A program made the translations under genes and the position numbers. Positions 18,001-29,022 of a DNA stretch of 64,000 bases are shown one piece after another. The stretch's first letter is position 1; every line of letters begins with the position of its first letter. Origin of the DNA: Morinoia aosen (lineage: Eukaryota; Arthropoda; Malacostraca; Amphipoda; Talitridae); contig CM059570.1 in the NCBI GenBank assembly GCA_030386875.1, forward strand, positions 27,538,192 through 27,602,191. The letters run 5' to 3'. The notes beneath the pieces are model-generated. The model saw nothing but the letters and a program-made list of their open reading frames with translations. It searched no databases and had not been told where the DNA came from.

Positions 18001-18717
18001 CAGTACACTGCTACATCAGGGCTATATGATGCATTACATTACAGTACACTGCTACATCAGGGCTATATGATACATTACATTACAGTACACTGCTACATCA
18101 GGGCTATATGATACATTACATTACAGTATACTGCTACATCAGGGCTATATGATACATTACATTACAGTATACGGCTACATCAGGGCTATATGATACATTA
18201 CATTACAGTACACTTCTACATCAGGGCTATATGATACATTACATTACAGTATACTGCTACATCAGGGCTATATGATACATTACATTACAGTATACTGCTA
18301 CATCAGGGCTATATGATACATTACATTACAGTATACTGCTACATCAGGGCTATATGATACATTACATTACAGTACACTGCTACATCAGGGCTATATGATA
18401 CATTACATTACAGTATACGGCTACATCAGGGCTATATGATACATTACATTACAGTACACTGCTACATCAGGGCTATATGATACATTACATTACAGTACAC
18501 TGCTACATCAGGGCTATATGATACATTACAGTATACTGCTACATCAGGGCTATATGATACATTACATTACAGTATACTGCTACATCAGGGCTATATGATA
18601 CATTACATTACAGTATACTGCTACATCAGGGCTATATGATACATTACATTACAGTATACTGCTACATCAGAGCTATATGATACATTACATTACAGTATAC
18701 TGCTACATCAGAGCTAT
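1..18717. repeat. 41-bp satellite array, about 456 units, left end outside window
   Basis: The whole stretch is head-to-tail copies of a 41-bp unit that begins GCTACATCAGGGCTATATGA and ends in TACATTACATTACAGTACACT with single-base variants. Common variants are ACACT/ATACT/ATACGG near the unit end, GGGCTA/GAGCTA and GTTACACT. Some units are 36 bp because one ATTAC is missing (for example near 3130, 3630, 5880, 7010, 14240), and one near 11950 has an extra ATTAC. No other sequence interrupts the array. It ends at about 18717, where the last unit runs into unique AT-rich DNA. Units are not randomly ordered: marked variants recur at fixed offsets (see findings). No open reading frame of note exists here. 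Confidence 0.98.
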
Positions 18718-19668
18718 TTCGAATTATACAATGAATATATTGAGTGATATAAGGAGAGGACTATGATATAATGTCAATATCCTTAAAAACAGTTTAGAAT
18801 ATTTGGAGAAAGTGCATTTAATAATATAGGAGTAATTTTTGAATACGTGTGAAACGCAGCAAAACCTAATTTTAAGTAGAAATTATTCGAAAACAGCAAA
18901 TATAACAAGATATAAAAAACAATTTGAATATTATAGGACTATGAAAGAGAATTTATATGTAAATTGAAAATATCATACTCAATATAACATAATAATATAA
19001 TAAAAGTTTATTAATGTAGATAAATTTTTTACTTAGCTTGTTCATTAAATTTTATCTATGCATATATTATAATACAAGCAGTATCAATTACAATATAAGA
19101 AAAATATTATTGATATAATGAATATACATTTAACTGCGAGAAAAACAGTCAAAAAATGTAAAAGAACTTTAATCAATATCGAACAATACCTAGATACGAA
19201 AATAATTACTGGTCGAATATCGAAGTGATTGAAATGGAAATAAAAACTTTTTCTACATGATGCAAGAGAGTATCAATTTCATTTTAATTATCATAAAAAA
19301 ATAGATAACATTTCAGTTAATTACATAGCACTAGGAACGTTTGAAACATCAACAGAAGTAGGTATAAAGAAACAAAAGGGTACGGAAAACGTAGTAGTTA
19401 TTGCTCAACTAGTCGTTTTCTACTTTGTCTTCCATAAGAAAGTTAGTATTTGAGGAGTATCTTAAAAGAACAGGTTATTTATATGTCACCACACCTGAAA
19501 ATAACGAAAACATATTAACCTATGAAAAAACCTACAGATATTACTTAACAAATCTTTTTAAATAACTATTTACAAATCTATTTACAAGTCTTTACGTTGA
19601 TCCTGTAAAGATAAATATAGGTAAAAGAGAATATTTTTGATACTGAATTTTTAAAGGTCTGTATTAAA
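18718..19668. other. AT-rich unique spacer
   Basis: About 950 bp of AT-rich, non-repetitive DNA between the 41-bp array and the palindromic MITE. I see only short A/T runs and small imperfect repeats (for example TATTTACAAATCT twice near 19567). There is no coding potential or recognisable RNA gene. Confidence 0.7.
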
Positions 19669-19676
19669 AAAACATG
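19669..19676. repeat. Target-site duplication, left copy (AAAACATG)
   Basis: Exact 8-bp direct repeat with 20359-20366, immediately abutting the inverted-repeat ends of the foldback MITE. Confidence 0.88.
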
Positions 19677-20358
19677 GGTCAATATTGAATTTAATGTTGT
19701 CAACGAATTTCATAATTTCGTAGGTATAGATGGGTAATATAGTCGATTTTAAGACGTTTTACAAGAATGACATTCTGCCCGGCGATGCGTTATTTTCGAA
19801 TTATTCAACTTTGAAGCTGGCTTGTGCGCGCCATGGAAGCACGCGGGGCTAGCGTAATTTAATTAACAATGGATGCTAACCCCCTATTACAAACGTAAAG
19901 AGGTTGGGTCGTGAGGGGTAGGCACAATTCTTTTAGTGAAAGTTATAAATAAAGGTTTCGAGTGACGTTTGTTTACATCGACGCCAAGGTGGCTGCCGCC
20001 ATGGCGCCAACCGGCTGAAGATGGCGGCAGCCATCTTCGAGTCGATGTAAACAAACGTCACTAGAAAGCTTTATTTATAATTTTCACTAAAAGAACTGTT
20101 GCTACCCCTCACGACCCAACCTCTTTACGTTTGTAATAGGGGTTAGCTTCCATTTTCATTGCTAAAACAATGACTGTTTTTGCGTTAAAAGGGCCATTCA
20201 GGAGCGCCGTTCGTATAACTTCAAACTTGAATAACTCGAAAACTAAGCATTTCCGGGCACATTGTCATTCGTGTAAAACGTCTTAAAATCGACTATATTA
20301 CCCATCTATACCTACGAAATTATGAAATTCGTTGACAACATTAAATTCAATATTGACC
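19677..20358. mobile_element. 682-bp palindromic (foldback) MITE with 8-bp target-site duplication
   Basis: The two halves are near-complete reverse complements. The left end reads GGTCAATATTGAATTTAATG and the right end is its exact reverse complement. The match continues inward through the TACCCATCTATACCTACG region and a GGTTGGGTCGTGAGG segment to a short loop around 20010-20025. The 8-bp sequence AAAACATG lies directly outside each end (19669-19676 and 20359-20366), which is an exact target-site duplication. There is no transposase ORF, so it is non-autonomous. Superfamilies that make 8-bp duplications include hAT, P and Merlin, and Mutator-like elements make about 8-11 bp. The GG terminus does not look like classic hAT, so the superfamily stays open. 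Confidence 0.9.
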
Positions 20359-20366
20359 AAAACATG
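20359..20366. repeat. Target-site duplication, right copy (AAAACATG)
   Basis: Exact 8-bp direct repeat with 19669-19676, immediately outside the right end of the foldback MITE. Confidence 0.88.
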
Positions 20367-20700
20367 ATTGGGTTGCTGGCAAATATTACTAAGTAGTAAT
20401 TTTATATCTATATATAGTATAACTAATTCTATATCTAAAGGAAAATGTAGTTATATATATCTAAAAACGATCTTGAAAAACAATATATATTTATTTCAAA
20501 GGCTTCTTTGCTTCATTTCACCACCAATACTTCGTATCTTTGCCGCACATTAATTTTTAAACTCAATTTATATTTTCAAAGAAATGTTGCTAACATTCGT
20601 CAATAACTTAGGGACAAATAATCATTAATTATTTATGCGTCACAGTACTTAAAAATTTTACCTGGGAAAATGTCTCATAATAATTTACAATGAAGCAACA
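20367..20700. other. AT-rich spacer between MITE and LINE
   Basis: About 330 bp of AT-rich DNA with no clear gene. The small open frames here show no recognisable protein. Confidence 0.6.
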
Positions 20701-20707
20701 TGTCACA

Positions 20708-21126
20708 CTCCTATATCCTTCCTGAATGAGCTGAATCGTATTATTTCTCAGTTCAACAGGCCCTTATACAATGACATAATAATATGCGGTGACTTCAATT
20801 ATGATCTACTGAAACATGAAAGCTATGAACCAATCTCCAATTTCCTAAAAACCTTTCAGTCTCAATCCTTCCTTCCGATCATCACAAAGCCTACACGAAT
20901 AACCTCAGAGTGTGCTACGCTGCTTGACAATATCTTTATGACAGACCCAAGTGATTTTCTTGCTGGAATAATTACTTTTGACTTATCAGATCACTTCCCA
21001 GTTTTTCTTATTAAGAAAAATGTCTATATTGCTTGCACCAAGGCACGGGCTGAAACTTACTCATATCGTAAAATAAACGAATCAAATCTTGAAGAAATGC
21101 GCACCGTTGAAGTAGTAAAGCAGTAG
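20708..21126 (+). pseudogene. LINE endonuclease (AP/exonuclease-phosphatase) domain, partial
   Basis: This is the C-terminal half of an apurinic-like endonuclease, the domain that nicks target DNA for LINE integration. In the frame starting at 20761 the hallmark strings are readable: ICGDFNYDL near 20788-20812, TLLDNIF near 20917-20937 and the catalytic SDHFPVF near 20986-21006. The N-terminal half of the domain is missing because the element is 5' truncated. The frame ends at a stop at 21124-21126. A short duplication of AGTAGTAAAG next to it looks like the cause, since related sequence continues at once in another frame (21132 onward). It is non-functional in this copy. Confidence 0.85.
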
Positions 21127-21131
21127 TAAAG

Positions 21132-21476
21132 TTGACTGAAACTATAATGACCGCATACAATCAGTGTTGCCCAATTGTAACTCGTACAGGTACCCCGAAA
21201 AATAAACAAAAGCCCTGGATTACTAGAGACATCGTGATAAATATAAAGAAACGTCAAGCGTACCTAACACTCCTTTGCGAAGGGCGAATATCTAGAGAAA
21301 CATATAACCGATTCAGAAACTATGTAACAAACCAGATAAGAACATCAAAAAAGAACTACTTTACGCTCAAGTTTACTCAATTCAAAACTGACGTTAAAAA
21401 GACTTGGCATCTCCTTAACTCTTGCTGTAAACCGAATAATGCTGATAAAAAGAAAATTGAATGTTATTCAAGATAA
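21132..21476 (+). pseudogene. LINE linker segment between endonuclease and RT
   Basis: This segment continues the same LINE polyprotein in a shifted frame. The translation includes KQKPWITRDIVINIKKRQ, a pattern common to the endonuclease-RT linker of CR1/Jockey-type elements (PWit..i...i..k...y), followed by a basic stretch (TSKKNYF). It ends at a stop at 21474-21476. The downstream sequence (EIANLFNNFFVNVG, about 21499-21540) then continues in the frame of the RT domain, which implies a second frameshift. It has no independent function. Confidence 0.8.
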
Positions 21477-21483
21477 TGTAAAA

Positions 21484-23157
21484 TAACATGAGAAGAAAGA
21501 AATTGCTAATCTTTTTAACAACTTCTTCGTAAACGTAGGGAAAACTATAGCTGATGGTATTCCAAGTGAACCTACTGATCACCTGGAATTTATGGATCAT
21601 ATTCGAGAACACAACTCCTTTTTCTTTACGCCTACAAACTCCGATGTAATTACGTGCATAAACAACATGAAAAATAAATCGAGTGGGTTACAAACGTTTC
21701 CGACTAAAGTACTTAAAGTTATTGCTAACATTGTAGCCCCGCTGATATCAAATATTATTAACCAGTCTCTCTCACTAGGCACTTTCCCGAACTCCCTCAA
21801 AGGTGCTAGAGTAACCCCTATCTTTAAAAGTGGTGAAAAAACCTGTGTAAACAATTATCGACCTATCTCCGTACTACCAATTATTAGCAAAGTATTCGAA
21901 AAGATTGTGCATAAAAAAGAGTACTCATATTTTGAACAAAAATCATTTCGTTACGATAAACAATACGGCTTTCGCTCTAAAAAATCAACAACACAGGCTA
22001 TATTAAATCATTTACAATTCCTCTATTCTAATATAGATGAAGGAAAGCCTGTCTTCTCTGTATTTCTTGACTTTCGAAAAGCATTCGATTGTGTGGACCA
22101 TAAAATACTACTCTCGAAACTACACTGTTATGGCATTCGAGAAATTGCCCATGATTGGTTCAGGTCATACCTAACAAATCGCAAGCAATACGTTGTCATT
22201 GACGACGCAAAATCAGATCCACAGACAATTAGCCAAGGAGTTCCACAAGGATCTGTTCTTGGGCCTCACATGTTTCTGATTTTTATCAATGACTTTGTAA
22301 AATCTACATCATTCTTCAAATTCATACTTTTTGCCGATGACAGTACGCTTTCTGCTGTCCTTCCGAACCAAAATCCTGCTATGATTGTGGAGAGTATAAA
22401 TACTGAACTTCACAAGGTTTCATCGTGGCTCACAGCTAATAAAATAAGCCTAAATATCGATAAAACAAATTATATTACATTCTCATACAAGAAAGATGTA
22501 TCTCTCCCATGCATTAAAATTGGCGAAGGTGAAATCAAAGAAATCAACTCATGTAAGTTTCTGGGCATCATAATAGACAAACATCTAACCTTCAAAGAGC
22601 ACATCACTCATATTAGTTCTAAATTATCAAAATCCATCGGAATCCTAAATAAAGTTAAAAATTTTCTGCCTGAAACAGCTTTACAAATGCTCTACCGAAC
22701 GTTCATTTCTCCATACTTGCAATACGGAATAGAAGCATGGCACGGAACTGATAAAAATAAAACCAACAAAATTTTTACTCTGCAGAAAAGAGCTGTCAGA
22801 GCGGTAAAGAACCTAGAATATAATGCTCACACAAATTATTCTTTCAAAAATTCAAAAGTACTTAAACTTTCGGATCTCTACAAAAACTCCATCTGTAATT
22901 TCATTTACAAAACATTAAGAAATAATGGCGACAATAGCCTAAAACAATTATTGACTGCGCAAACTGGTCATCACGACCATTTAACCCGAAATAGAAGTAA
23001 ATTCATGCTTCCTTATTATTCAAAGGCCCGGCCGCAACACAGTATCCTCTTTTTTGGAACCAAAACTTGGAACTCAATACCTGCAGAGATCCGTGAATGT
23101 AATTCGTACAAAATATTCAAAAGACATCTTGATTCTCACTTCCTATCAGGGAACTAG
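21484..23157 (+). pseudogene. LINE reverse transcriptase domain
   Basis: Reverse transcriptase of the non-LTR type; the longest continuous part opens with a methionine at 21592 (521 codons). Motifs in order: NNYRPISVLPIISKVFEK (motifs 1-2, near 21850-21903), FLDFRKAFDCVDH (motif A with catalytic Asp, near 22063), ISQGVPQGSVLGP (motif B, near 22228) and FADDSTL (motif C with the catalytic DD pair, near 22330). The thumb-like part LYRTFISPYLQYGIEAWHG follows, then the family-typical C-terminal FGTKTWNSIPAEIRE. The RT itself is open to its natural stop at 23155-23157. The full polyprotein is broken upstream, so I call it a pseudogene remnant. Confidence 0.9.
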
Positions 23158-23567
23158 TCGTGTAAGATCACCATGTCAAATCTTGCCTCCACATGTAACT
23201 AATGATAATGTAATAATGTAACTTGCCTTGGGTACCATAACCGATCTTCAGTCTGCTCATGAATCGTTTTATCGAACATACTGTTAAATATAGCCGATTT
23301 GACCTACACTGTAAAATACAGCATAAAATATCGAGTTAATTATCTCAATGATCAGTCTAATGCGAAACTAGGTTAAGTGAACTAGGTTAAACATTTTGTA
23401 CGCCCTAGAATAACGTGATGGTAGGATGCCCTAGAAGTCGCTGAACTTGTTCGGGCCCACAGGTAGCTATACTCAAATTTGTACCATTGTACTAGACTTA
23501 AGTAAAATTCTACCTCTGTATCACCTGTGGTAAATAAATTGTTTAAATTGTTTAAAATTGTTTAACA
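23158..23567 (+). other. LINE 3' UTR with short-repeat tail
   Basis: Non-coding DNA after the RT stop, ending in TAAATAAATTG followed by repeats of GTTTAAATT/GTTTAAAATT. Tails of this kind mark the 3' ends of CR1/L2-type LINEs. The exact element end is uncertain by some bases. Confidence 0.65.
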
Positions 23568-24130
23568 ATGGACAACAACGATACTTCAAAATTTCATCTG
23601 TCACAATATTTTTCAGTTATTTACAATTTACAATGGAACAATATGCCACAACGGGCAACAATAATGCTGTGTTATTGTCATAATTAATTCAACGCCAAAC
23701 TACACGCCAATTTGGTATTGCAAGCTTATCGCTTTATTGCATGTTTTTTACCGTCTTAACTGCATATTTAATATCAAAACATGTTTTTTAAGTACTCCTA
23801 CGACATGAAAAAATCAAAATACACTTGAATGTTGCGTGTTTTGTATAATTTTCGATGCCAAATAGCCATTCAATCAGAGGGCAGACTGACATTTTTGTCA
23901 TCCAATCAGAGTGCAGCCTTAGGTATTTTTTAATCAATGGACTTTTTTCTCAAGCAAATACTGCATCAAACCGTGAGAAAAGCACACCTTTCCTTCTCGG
24001 AACTTATTTCTAATCATTGATGTTTGTTTGTTCGCATTTCTTATCAGTATTTGTTCTCATTCTTGATGTTAAACTTTCCTCTTTCACAGGCACCAGCTGG
24101 CACCGGGGGAATGTGAGAAGGGCACAGCTG
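23568..24130. other. Unique spacer between LINE and 16-bp array
   Basis: About 560 bp of AT-rich DNA without a gene. Two copies of a CAATCAGAG-containing string occur near 23870 and 23903, which resembles the degenerate CCAAT units at 44980-45560. No coding potential seen. Confidence 0.6.
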
Positions 24131-25150
24131 GCCATTTCGATGTCATTTCCTGCAGTGGCCATTTCCTGCAGTGGCCATTTCCTGCAGCGGCCATTTCCTG
24201 CAGTGGCCATTTCCTGCAGTGGTCATTTCCTGCAGTGGCCATTTCCTGCAGTAGCTATTTCCTGCAGTGGCCATTTCCTGCAGTGGTCATTTCCTGCAGT
24301 GGTCATTTCCTGCAGTGGCCATTTCCTGCAGTAGCTATTTCCTGCAGTGGCCATTTCCTGCAGTGGCCATTTCCTGCAGTGGTCATTTTCTGCAGTGGCC
24401 ATTTCCTGCAGTAGCCATTTCCTGCAGTGGCCATTTTCTGCAGTGGCCATTTCCTGCAGTAGCCATTTCCTGCAGTAGCCATTTCTTGCAGTAGCCATTT
24501 CCTGCAGTGGCCATTTCCTGCAGTGGTAATTTCCTGCAGTGGTCATTTCCTGCAGTGGCCATTTCCTGCAGTAGCTATTTCCTGCAGTGGCCATTTCCTG
24601 CAGTGGCCATTTCCTGCAGTGGTCATTTCCTGCAGTAGCTATTTCCTGCAGTGGCTATTTCCTGCAGGGGCCATTTCCTGCAGTAGCCATTTCCTGCAGT
24701 GGCCATTTTCTGCAGTGGCCATTTCCTGCAGTAGCCATTTCCTGCAGTAGCCATTTCTTGTAGCGGCCATTTCCTGCAGTGCACACTACCGAGAATACAG
24801 CGGCCATTTCCTACAGCAGCCATTTCCTGCAGCAGCCATTTCCTGCAGTGCACACTACCGAGAATGCAGCGGCCATTTCCTGGAGTGGCCATTTCCTGCA
24901 GCGGCCATTTCCTGCAGTGCACACTACCGAGAATGCAGCGGCCATTTCCTACAGCAGCCATTTCCTGCAGCGGCCATTTCCTGGAGTGGCCATTTCCTGC
25001 AGCGGCCTTTTCATGCAGTGCACAGTACCGAGAATACAGCGGCCATTTCCTACAGCAGCCATTTCCTGCAGCGGCCATTTCCTACAGCAGCCATTTCCTG
25101 CAGCGGCCATTTCCTGCAGTGCACACTACCGAGAATGCAGCGGCCATTTC
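24131..25150. repeat. 16-bp minisatellite with PstI-type core
   Basis: About 64 copies of a 16-bp unit, CCTGCAGTGGCCATTT, with variants TGGTC, TAGCC, TAGCT and CGGCC. Nearly every unit contains the palindrome CTGCAG. From 24775 on the array becomes composite: blocks of it alternate with a second segment TGCACACTACCGAGAATGC (near 24778, 24849, 24917, 25017, 25116). All three frames on each strand stay mostly open because the unit lacks stops, so the apparent proteins are artefacts of the repeat. Confidence 0.95.
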
Positions 25151-25269
25151 CCAGAGACGTGGGCAGGTACGCCGTATCTGCCACAGATAGACTTGCCCTT
25201 ATCTTCTGTACGTTGTCTTATCTCCACCGGCGATAGCGGAGGCGCTTCCGGTGCAGCGTAGCGGTGTGT
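25151..25269. other. GC-rich unique island between arrays
   Basis: A short GC-rich segment with several CpG dinucleotides (for example around 25200-25265), unlike the AT-rich surroundings. No gene is identifiable. Confidence 0.5.
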
Positions 25270-25859
25270 CGTGTTGACACGCCTGACACACGCCTGAAAC
25301 ATGCCTGACACACCTGATGTGCACCTTACTCACTTGACACACTCGTCACACAAGATACTCATGACATTCGATACACTTCACAAACTTGAAAAATTTGACA
25401 CCCTTGACACACACGACACATTTAACACACTTGACACACATGACACACATGACACACTTGACACACATGACTCACTTGACACACTTGACACACTTGACAC
25501 ACTTGACACACTTGACACACTTGACACACTTTTCACACTTGACACACTTGACACACTTGTCACACTTGACACACTTGACACACTTGACACACTTGACACA
25601 CTTGACACACTTGTCACACTTGACACACTTGACACACTTGACCCACTTGTAACACTTGACACACTTGACACACTTGACACACTTGACACACTTGACACAT
25701 TTAACGCACTTGACACACTTGACACACTTGGCACACTTGACCCACTTGACACACTTGACATACTTGACACACTTGACACACTTGACACACTTGACACATT
25801 TAACACACTTGACACACTTGACACACTTGACACACTTGACACACTTGACACACTCGACA
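25270..25859. repeat. 9-bp minisatellite (CTTGACACA)n
   Basis: The core at 25398-25859 is about 50 nearly perfect copies of CTTGACACA. A degenerate lead-in at 25270-25397 contains older variants such as CGCCTGACACA and GATACACTTCACA. Because 9 is a multiple of three, both strands show long low-complexity open frames (Leu-Asp-Thr or Thr-His-Leu repeats). I read these as non-coding. Confidence 0.96.
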
Positions 25860-26009
25860 GCAAGATATCAGAGGCTATCGATATGAATGTTGTGCTGTCT
25901 GCTACTGTCCTTTGCTTTCCCCCAACAGTATTCTGTGATAAAGTAGCGCTAGAGAGTGATAAAGCAACTAAGTGCCTCCATGTCCAGTGATGAAGTAACT
26001 GAAAGTTCG

Positions 26010-27831
26010 AAAGCGATGATATCTGTGCCACCATTGATGGGAGAGCGATGATGTCTATGCCATCATCGGTGAGAGAGCGATGATGTCTATGCCACCATCG
26101 GTGAGAGATCGATGATGTCTATGCCACCATCGGTAAGAGAGCGATGATGTCCATGCCACCATCGGTAAGAGAACGATGATGTCTATGCCACCATCGGTAA
26201 GAGAGCGATGATGTCTATGCCACCATCGGTGAGAGAGCGATGATGTCTATGCCACCATCGGTAAGAGAGCGATGATGTCTATGCCACCATCGGTGAGAGA
26301 GCGATGATGTCTATGCCACCATCGGTGAGACAGCGATGATGTCTATGCCACCATCGATGGGAGAGCGATAATGTCTGTGCCATCATCGGTGAGAGAGCGA
26401 TGATGTCTATGCCACCATCGGTGAGAGATCGATGATGTCTTTGCCACCATCGGTAAGAGAGCGATGATGTCCATGCCACCATCGGTAAGAGAACGATGAT
26501 GTCTATGCCACCATCGGTAAGAGAGCGATGATGTCTATGCCACCATCGGTGAGAGAGCGATGATGTCTATGCCACCATCGGTAAGAGAGCGATGATGTCT
26601 ATGCCACCATCGGTAAGAGAGCGATGATGTCCATGCCACCATCGGTAAGAGAGCGATGATGTCTATGCCACCATCGGTAAGAGAGCGATGATGTCTATGC
26701 CACCATCGGTAAGAGAGCGATGATGTCTATGCCACCATCGGTAAGAGAGCGATGATGTCTATGCCACCATCGGTGAGAGAGCGATGATGACTATGCCACC
26801 ATCGGTAAGAGAACGATGATGTCTATGCCACCATCGGTAAGAGAGCGATGATGTCTATGCCCCCATCGGTAAGAGAGCGATGATGTCTATGCCACCATCG
26901 GTAAGAGAGCGATGATGTCTATGCCACCATCGGTAAGAGAGCGATGATGTCTATGCCACCATCGGTAAGAGAGCGATGATGTCTATGCCACCATCGGTAA
27001 GAGAGCGATGATGTCTATGCCACCATCGGTAAGAGAGCGATGATGTCTATGCCACCATCGGTAAGAGAGCGATGATGTCCATGCCACCATCGGTAAGAGA
27101 GCGATGATGTCTATGCCACCATCGGTAAGAGAGCGATGATGACTATGCCACCATCGGTAAGAGAGCGATGATGTCTATGCCACCATCGGTAAGAGAGCGA
27201 TGATGACTATGCCACCATCGGTAAGAGAGCGATGATGACTATGCCACCATCGGTAAGAGAGCGATGATGACTATGCCACCATCGGTAAGAGAACGATGAT
27301 GTCTATGCCACCATCGGTAAGAGAGCGATGATGTCTATGCCACCATCGGTAAGAGAGCGATGATGTCTATGCCACCATCGGTAAGAGAGCGATGATGTCT
27401 ATGCCACCATCGGTAAGAGAGCGATGATGACTATGCCACCATCGGTAAGAGAGCGATGATGACTATGCCACCATCGGTAAGAGAGCGATGATGTCTATGC
27501 CACCATCGGTAAGAGAGCGATGATGACTATGCCACCATCGGTAAGAGAGCGATGATGACTATGCCACCATCGGTAAGAGAGCGATGATGACTATGCCACC
27601 ATCGGTAAGAGAGCGATGATGACTATGCCACCATCGGTAAGAGAGCGATGATGACTATGCCACCATCGGTAAGAGAGCGATGATGACTATGCCACCATCG
27701 GTAAGAGAGCGATGATGACTATGCCACCATCGGTAAGAGAGCGATGATGTCCATGCCACCATCGGTAAGAGAGCGATGATGTCTATGCCACCATCGGTGA
27801 GAGAGCGATGATGTCTATGCCACCATCGGTG
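26010..27831. repeat. 32-bp minisatellite, about 57 units
   Basis: Head-to-tail units of 32 bp starting GAGAGCGATGATGTCTATGC and ending in CACCATCGGTAA. Variation is at a few positions: GGTAA/GGTGA, GTCTATG/GACTATG/GTCCATG, and AACG for AGCG. GACTATG units cluster at about 27130-27730 and GGTGA units sit mainly at the two ends, so the array is homogenised in blocks. There are no unique spacers, so this is not a CRISPR-like array. Confidence 0.97.
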
Positions 27832-28935
27832 ACTGTGATGCGTGTCATCTTTTAACTTATATGAACCAAAAAATAATGCATGACCTCCAGTAGTTTCAAC
27901 TTTTATTTTCTTTTGATTCTTTTGCTAAGTGTTCATTTTATTCGTTTTCTAAATGTTTTTTTCATAAATGCTCTTTTGGTTCTGTTGATAAATGCTCTTT
28001 TGGATCTGTTGATAAATGCTCTTTTGGTTCTGTTGATAAATGCTGCGATGAATTGAGATTTCTTCGATAAAAGAAATAACTTTATTCGATCGAAAGCTTA
28101 GCTCATATATGTAATTTTTATTTTTACTTTTTTTCTTGCTCATATTTCTAATTATAGCTGATTTTGTATTGCAATATTTCTATTTCTAATTTTATTTCTA
28201 TTTTTTTCATCTCTCAAATTTCTAAATTTATTTTCATTTGTACTGCTTTACTTCTAACTGGATTATTTCTATCATATATATACATAATTTCATTTTAGTT
28301 ATAATTTTTATGGCACATATTTCCCACTTTTATTTTATTTTCAAATTTGTATCGCTCTGTATAATCACAACGCTTCTTTTCCGTAAGATTGCTGCAAGAA
28401 AACAAACTTCCAAACATCCCTTTTTTTCAACGAACAAAGTGGTTTACCCCTGCGCCATACTTTAAATGAGAGCTAAAATCCTTCACTAAAATCAACAACC
28501 CGCGGCTGCCTACAGCGTGAACACCAAATTTGCGGCAAGTCTGTTTTAATATCCACTAAGTCTTATCAGACTAACCAAACATTAAAAATAGCATCCAAGG
28601 CATTTATTGGCCAATTATGACATGTGTGAAAGCATGCCGTCATGCTTGAACATGCGCTCTTGATACACATGGAATTATAAGCTTAGGCTATGTTCATTTT
28701 ACGAACACTTGAATCCTGAAACGTATTTTGGGTGCTCGATTACGGAGCTTCCGTCACCTTGACTTCAATATGCCACAATTATATATATATTATCAGCACG
28801 CTAATCGCATAAAATAGAGTAATTGGATCTTTCTGGATCACGAGTATTGCTTTTAAATAGTAAAATAAAATCGTATTTGCTACAAGTCAAGGATCTTTTC
28901 CAGATGCGCCCGCCACTTATTATATTATTATATGA
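27832..28935. other. Unique AT-rich spacer
   Basis: About 1.1 kb with no gene I can support. It holds a short 24-bp tandem repeat near its left end, T-rich stretches around 28080-28330, and a more balanced segment around 28440-28560. Short open frames here have no recognisable features. Confidence 0.6.
27964..28042. repeat. 24-bp short tandem repeat, 3-4 copies
   Basis: Copies of ATAAATGCTCTTTTGGTTCT plus GTTG follow one another, with one T-to-A change. Confidence 0.9.
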
Positions 28936-29022
28936 GAAAGTTTTAGCCTCCCTTTACCACGACAAAGATGTTCCAAGAGAGGAAGGATGAAGGCACCATT
29001 TAGTATGGAGTTGAGGAAACGC
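28936..29022. repeat. Dispersed repeat fragment adjoining the 69-bp array
   Basis: This segment resembles 50212-50300: both carry CCTCC or CTTCC, then ACCACG or GCCACG, then GAGGAAGGATGAAGGCA and a GGAGTT...AACGC end. The copy ends where the 69-bp array begins. It may be a fragment of a dispersed element; I cannot name the family. Confidence 0.6.

Larger units (their letters stand above)
20700..23567 (+). mobile_element. 5'-truncated LINE, CR1/L2/Jockey-like group
   Basis: A non-LTR retrotransposon copy on the plus strand. It starts abruptly inside the AP-type endonuclease domain, as expected for incomplete reverse transcription, and runs through the reverse transcriptase to a 3' tail of short repeats of the ATTGTTTAA type at about 23531-23567. 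A microsatellite-like tail instead of poly(A) favours the CR1/L2 side of the tree over typical Jockey, but I cannot place the clade without a phylogeny. The ORF changes frame twice between endonuclease and RT, so this copy is dead. Imperfectly similar sequence at 20687-20711 and 23624-23648 may be an old target duplication. Confidence 0.88.

Noticed and set aside
1-18717. Protein-coding or RNA gene within the 41-bp satellite
   Set aside because: No open frame of useful length, no unique sequence, and variants are spread over the whole unit.
19677-20358. Solo LTR or other terminal-repeat retroelement
   Set aside because: The two halves are inverted, not direct, and the flanking duplication is 8 bp, so this is a DNA transposon derivative.
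25301-26034. Leu-Asp-Thr and Ser-Val-Ser repeat proteins on the two strands
   Set aside because: Both are translations of a perfect 9-bp repeat; openness on both strands shows lack of stops rather than coding.
26010-27831. 32-bp repeat array with CRISPR-like unit size
   Set aside because: Units abut each other with no unique spacers, and the window is animal DNA with introns. It is a minisatellite.
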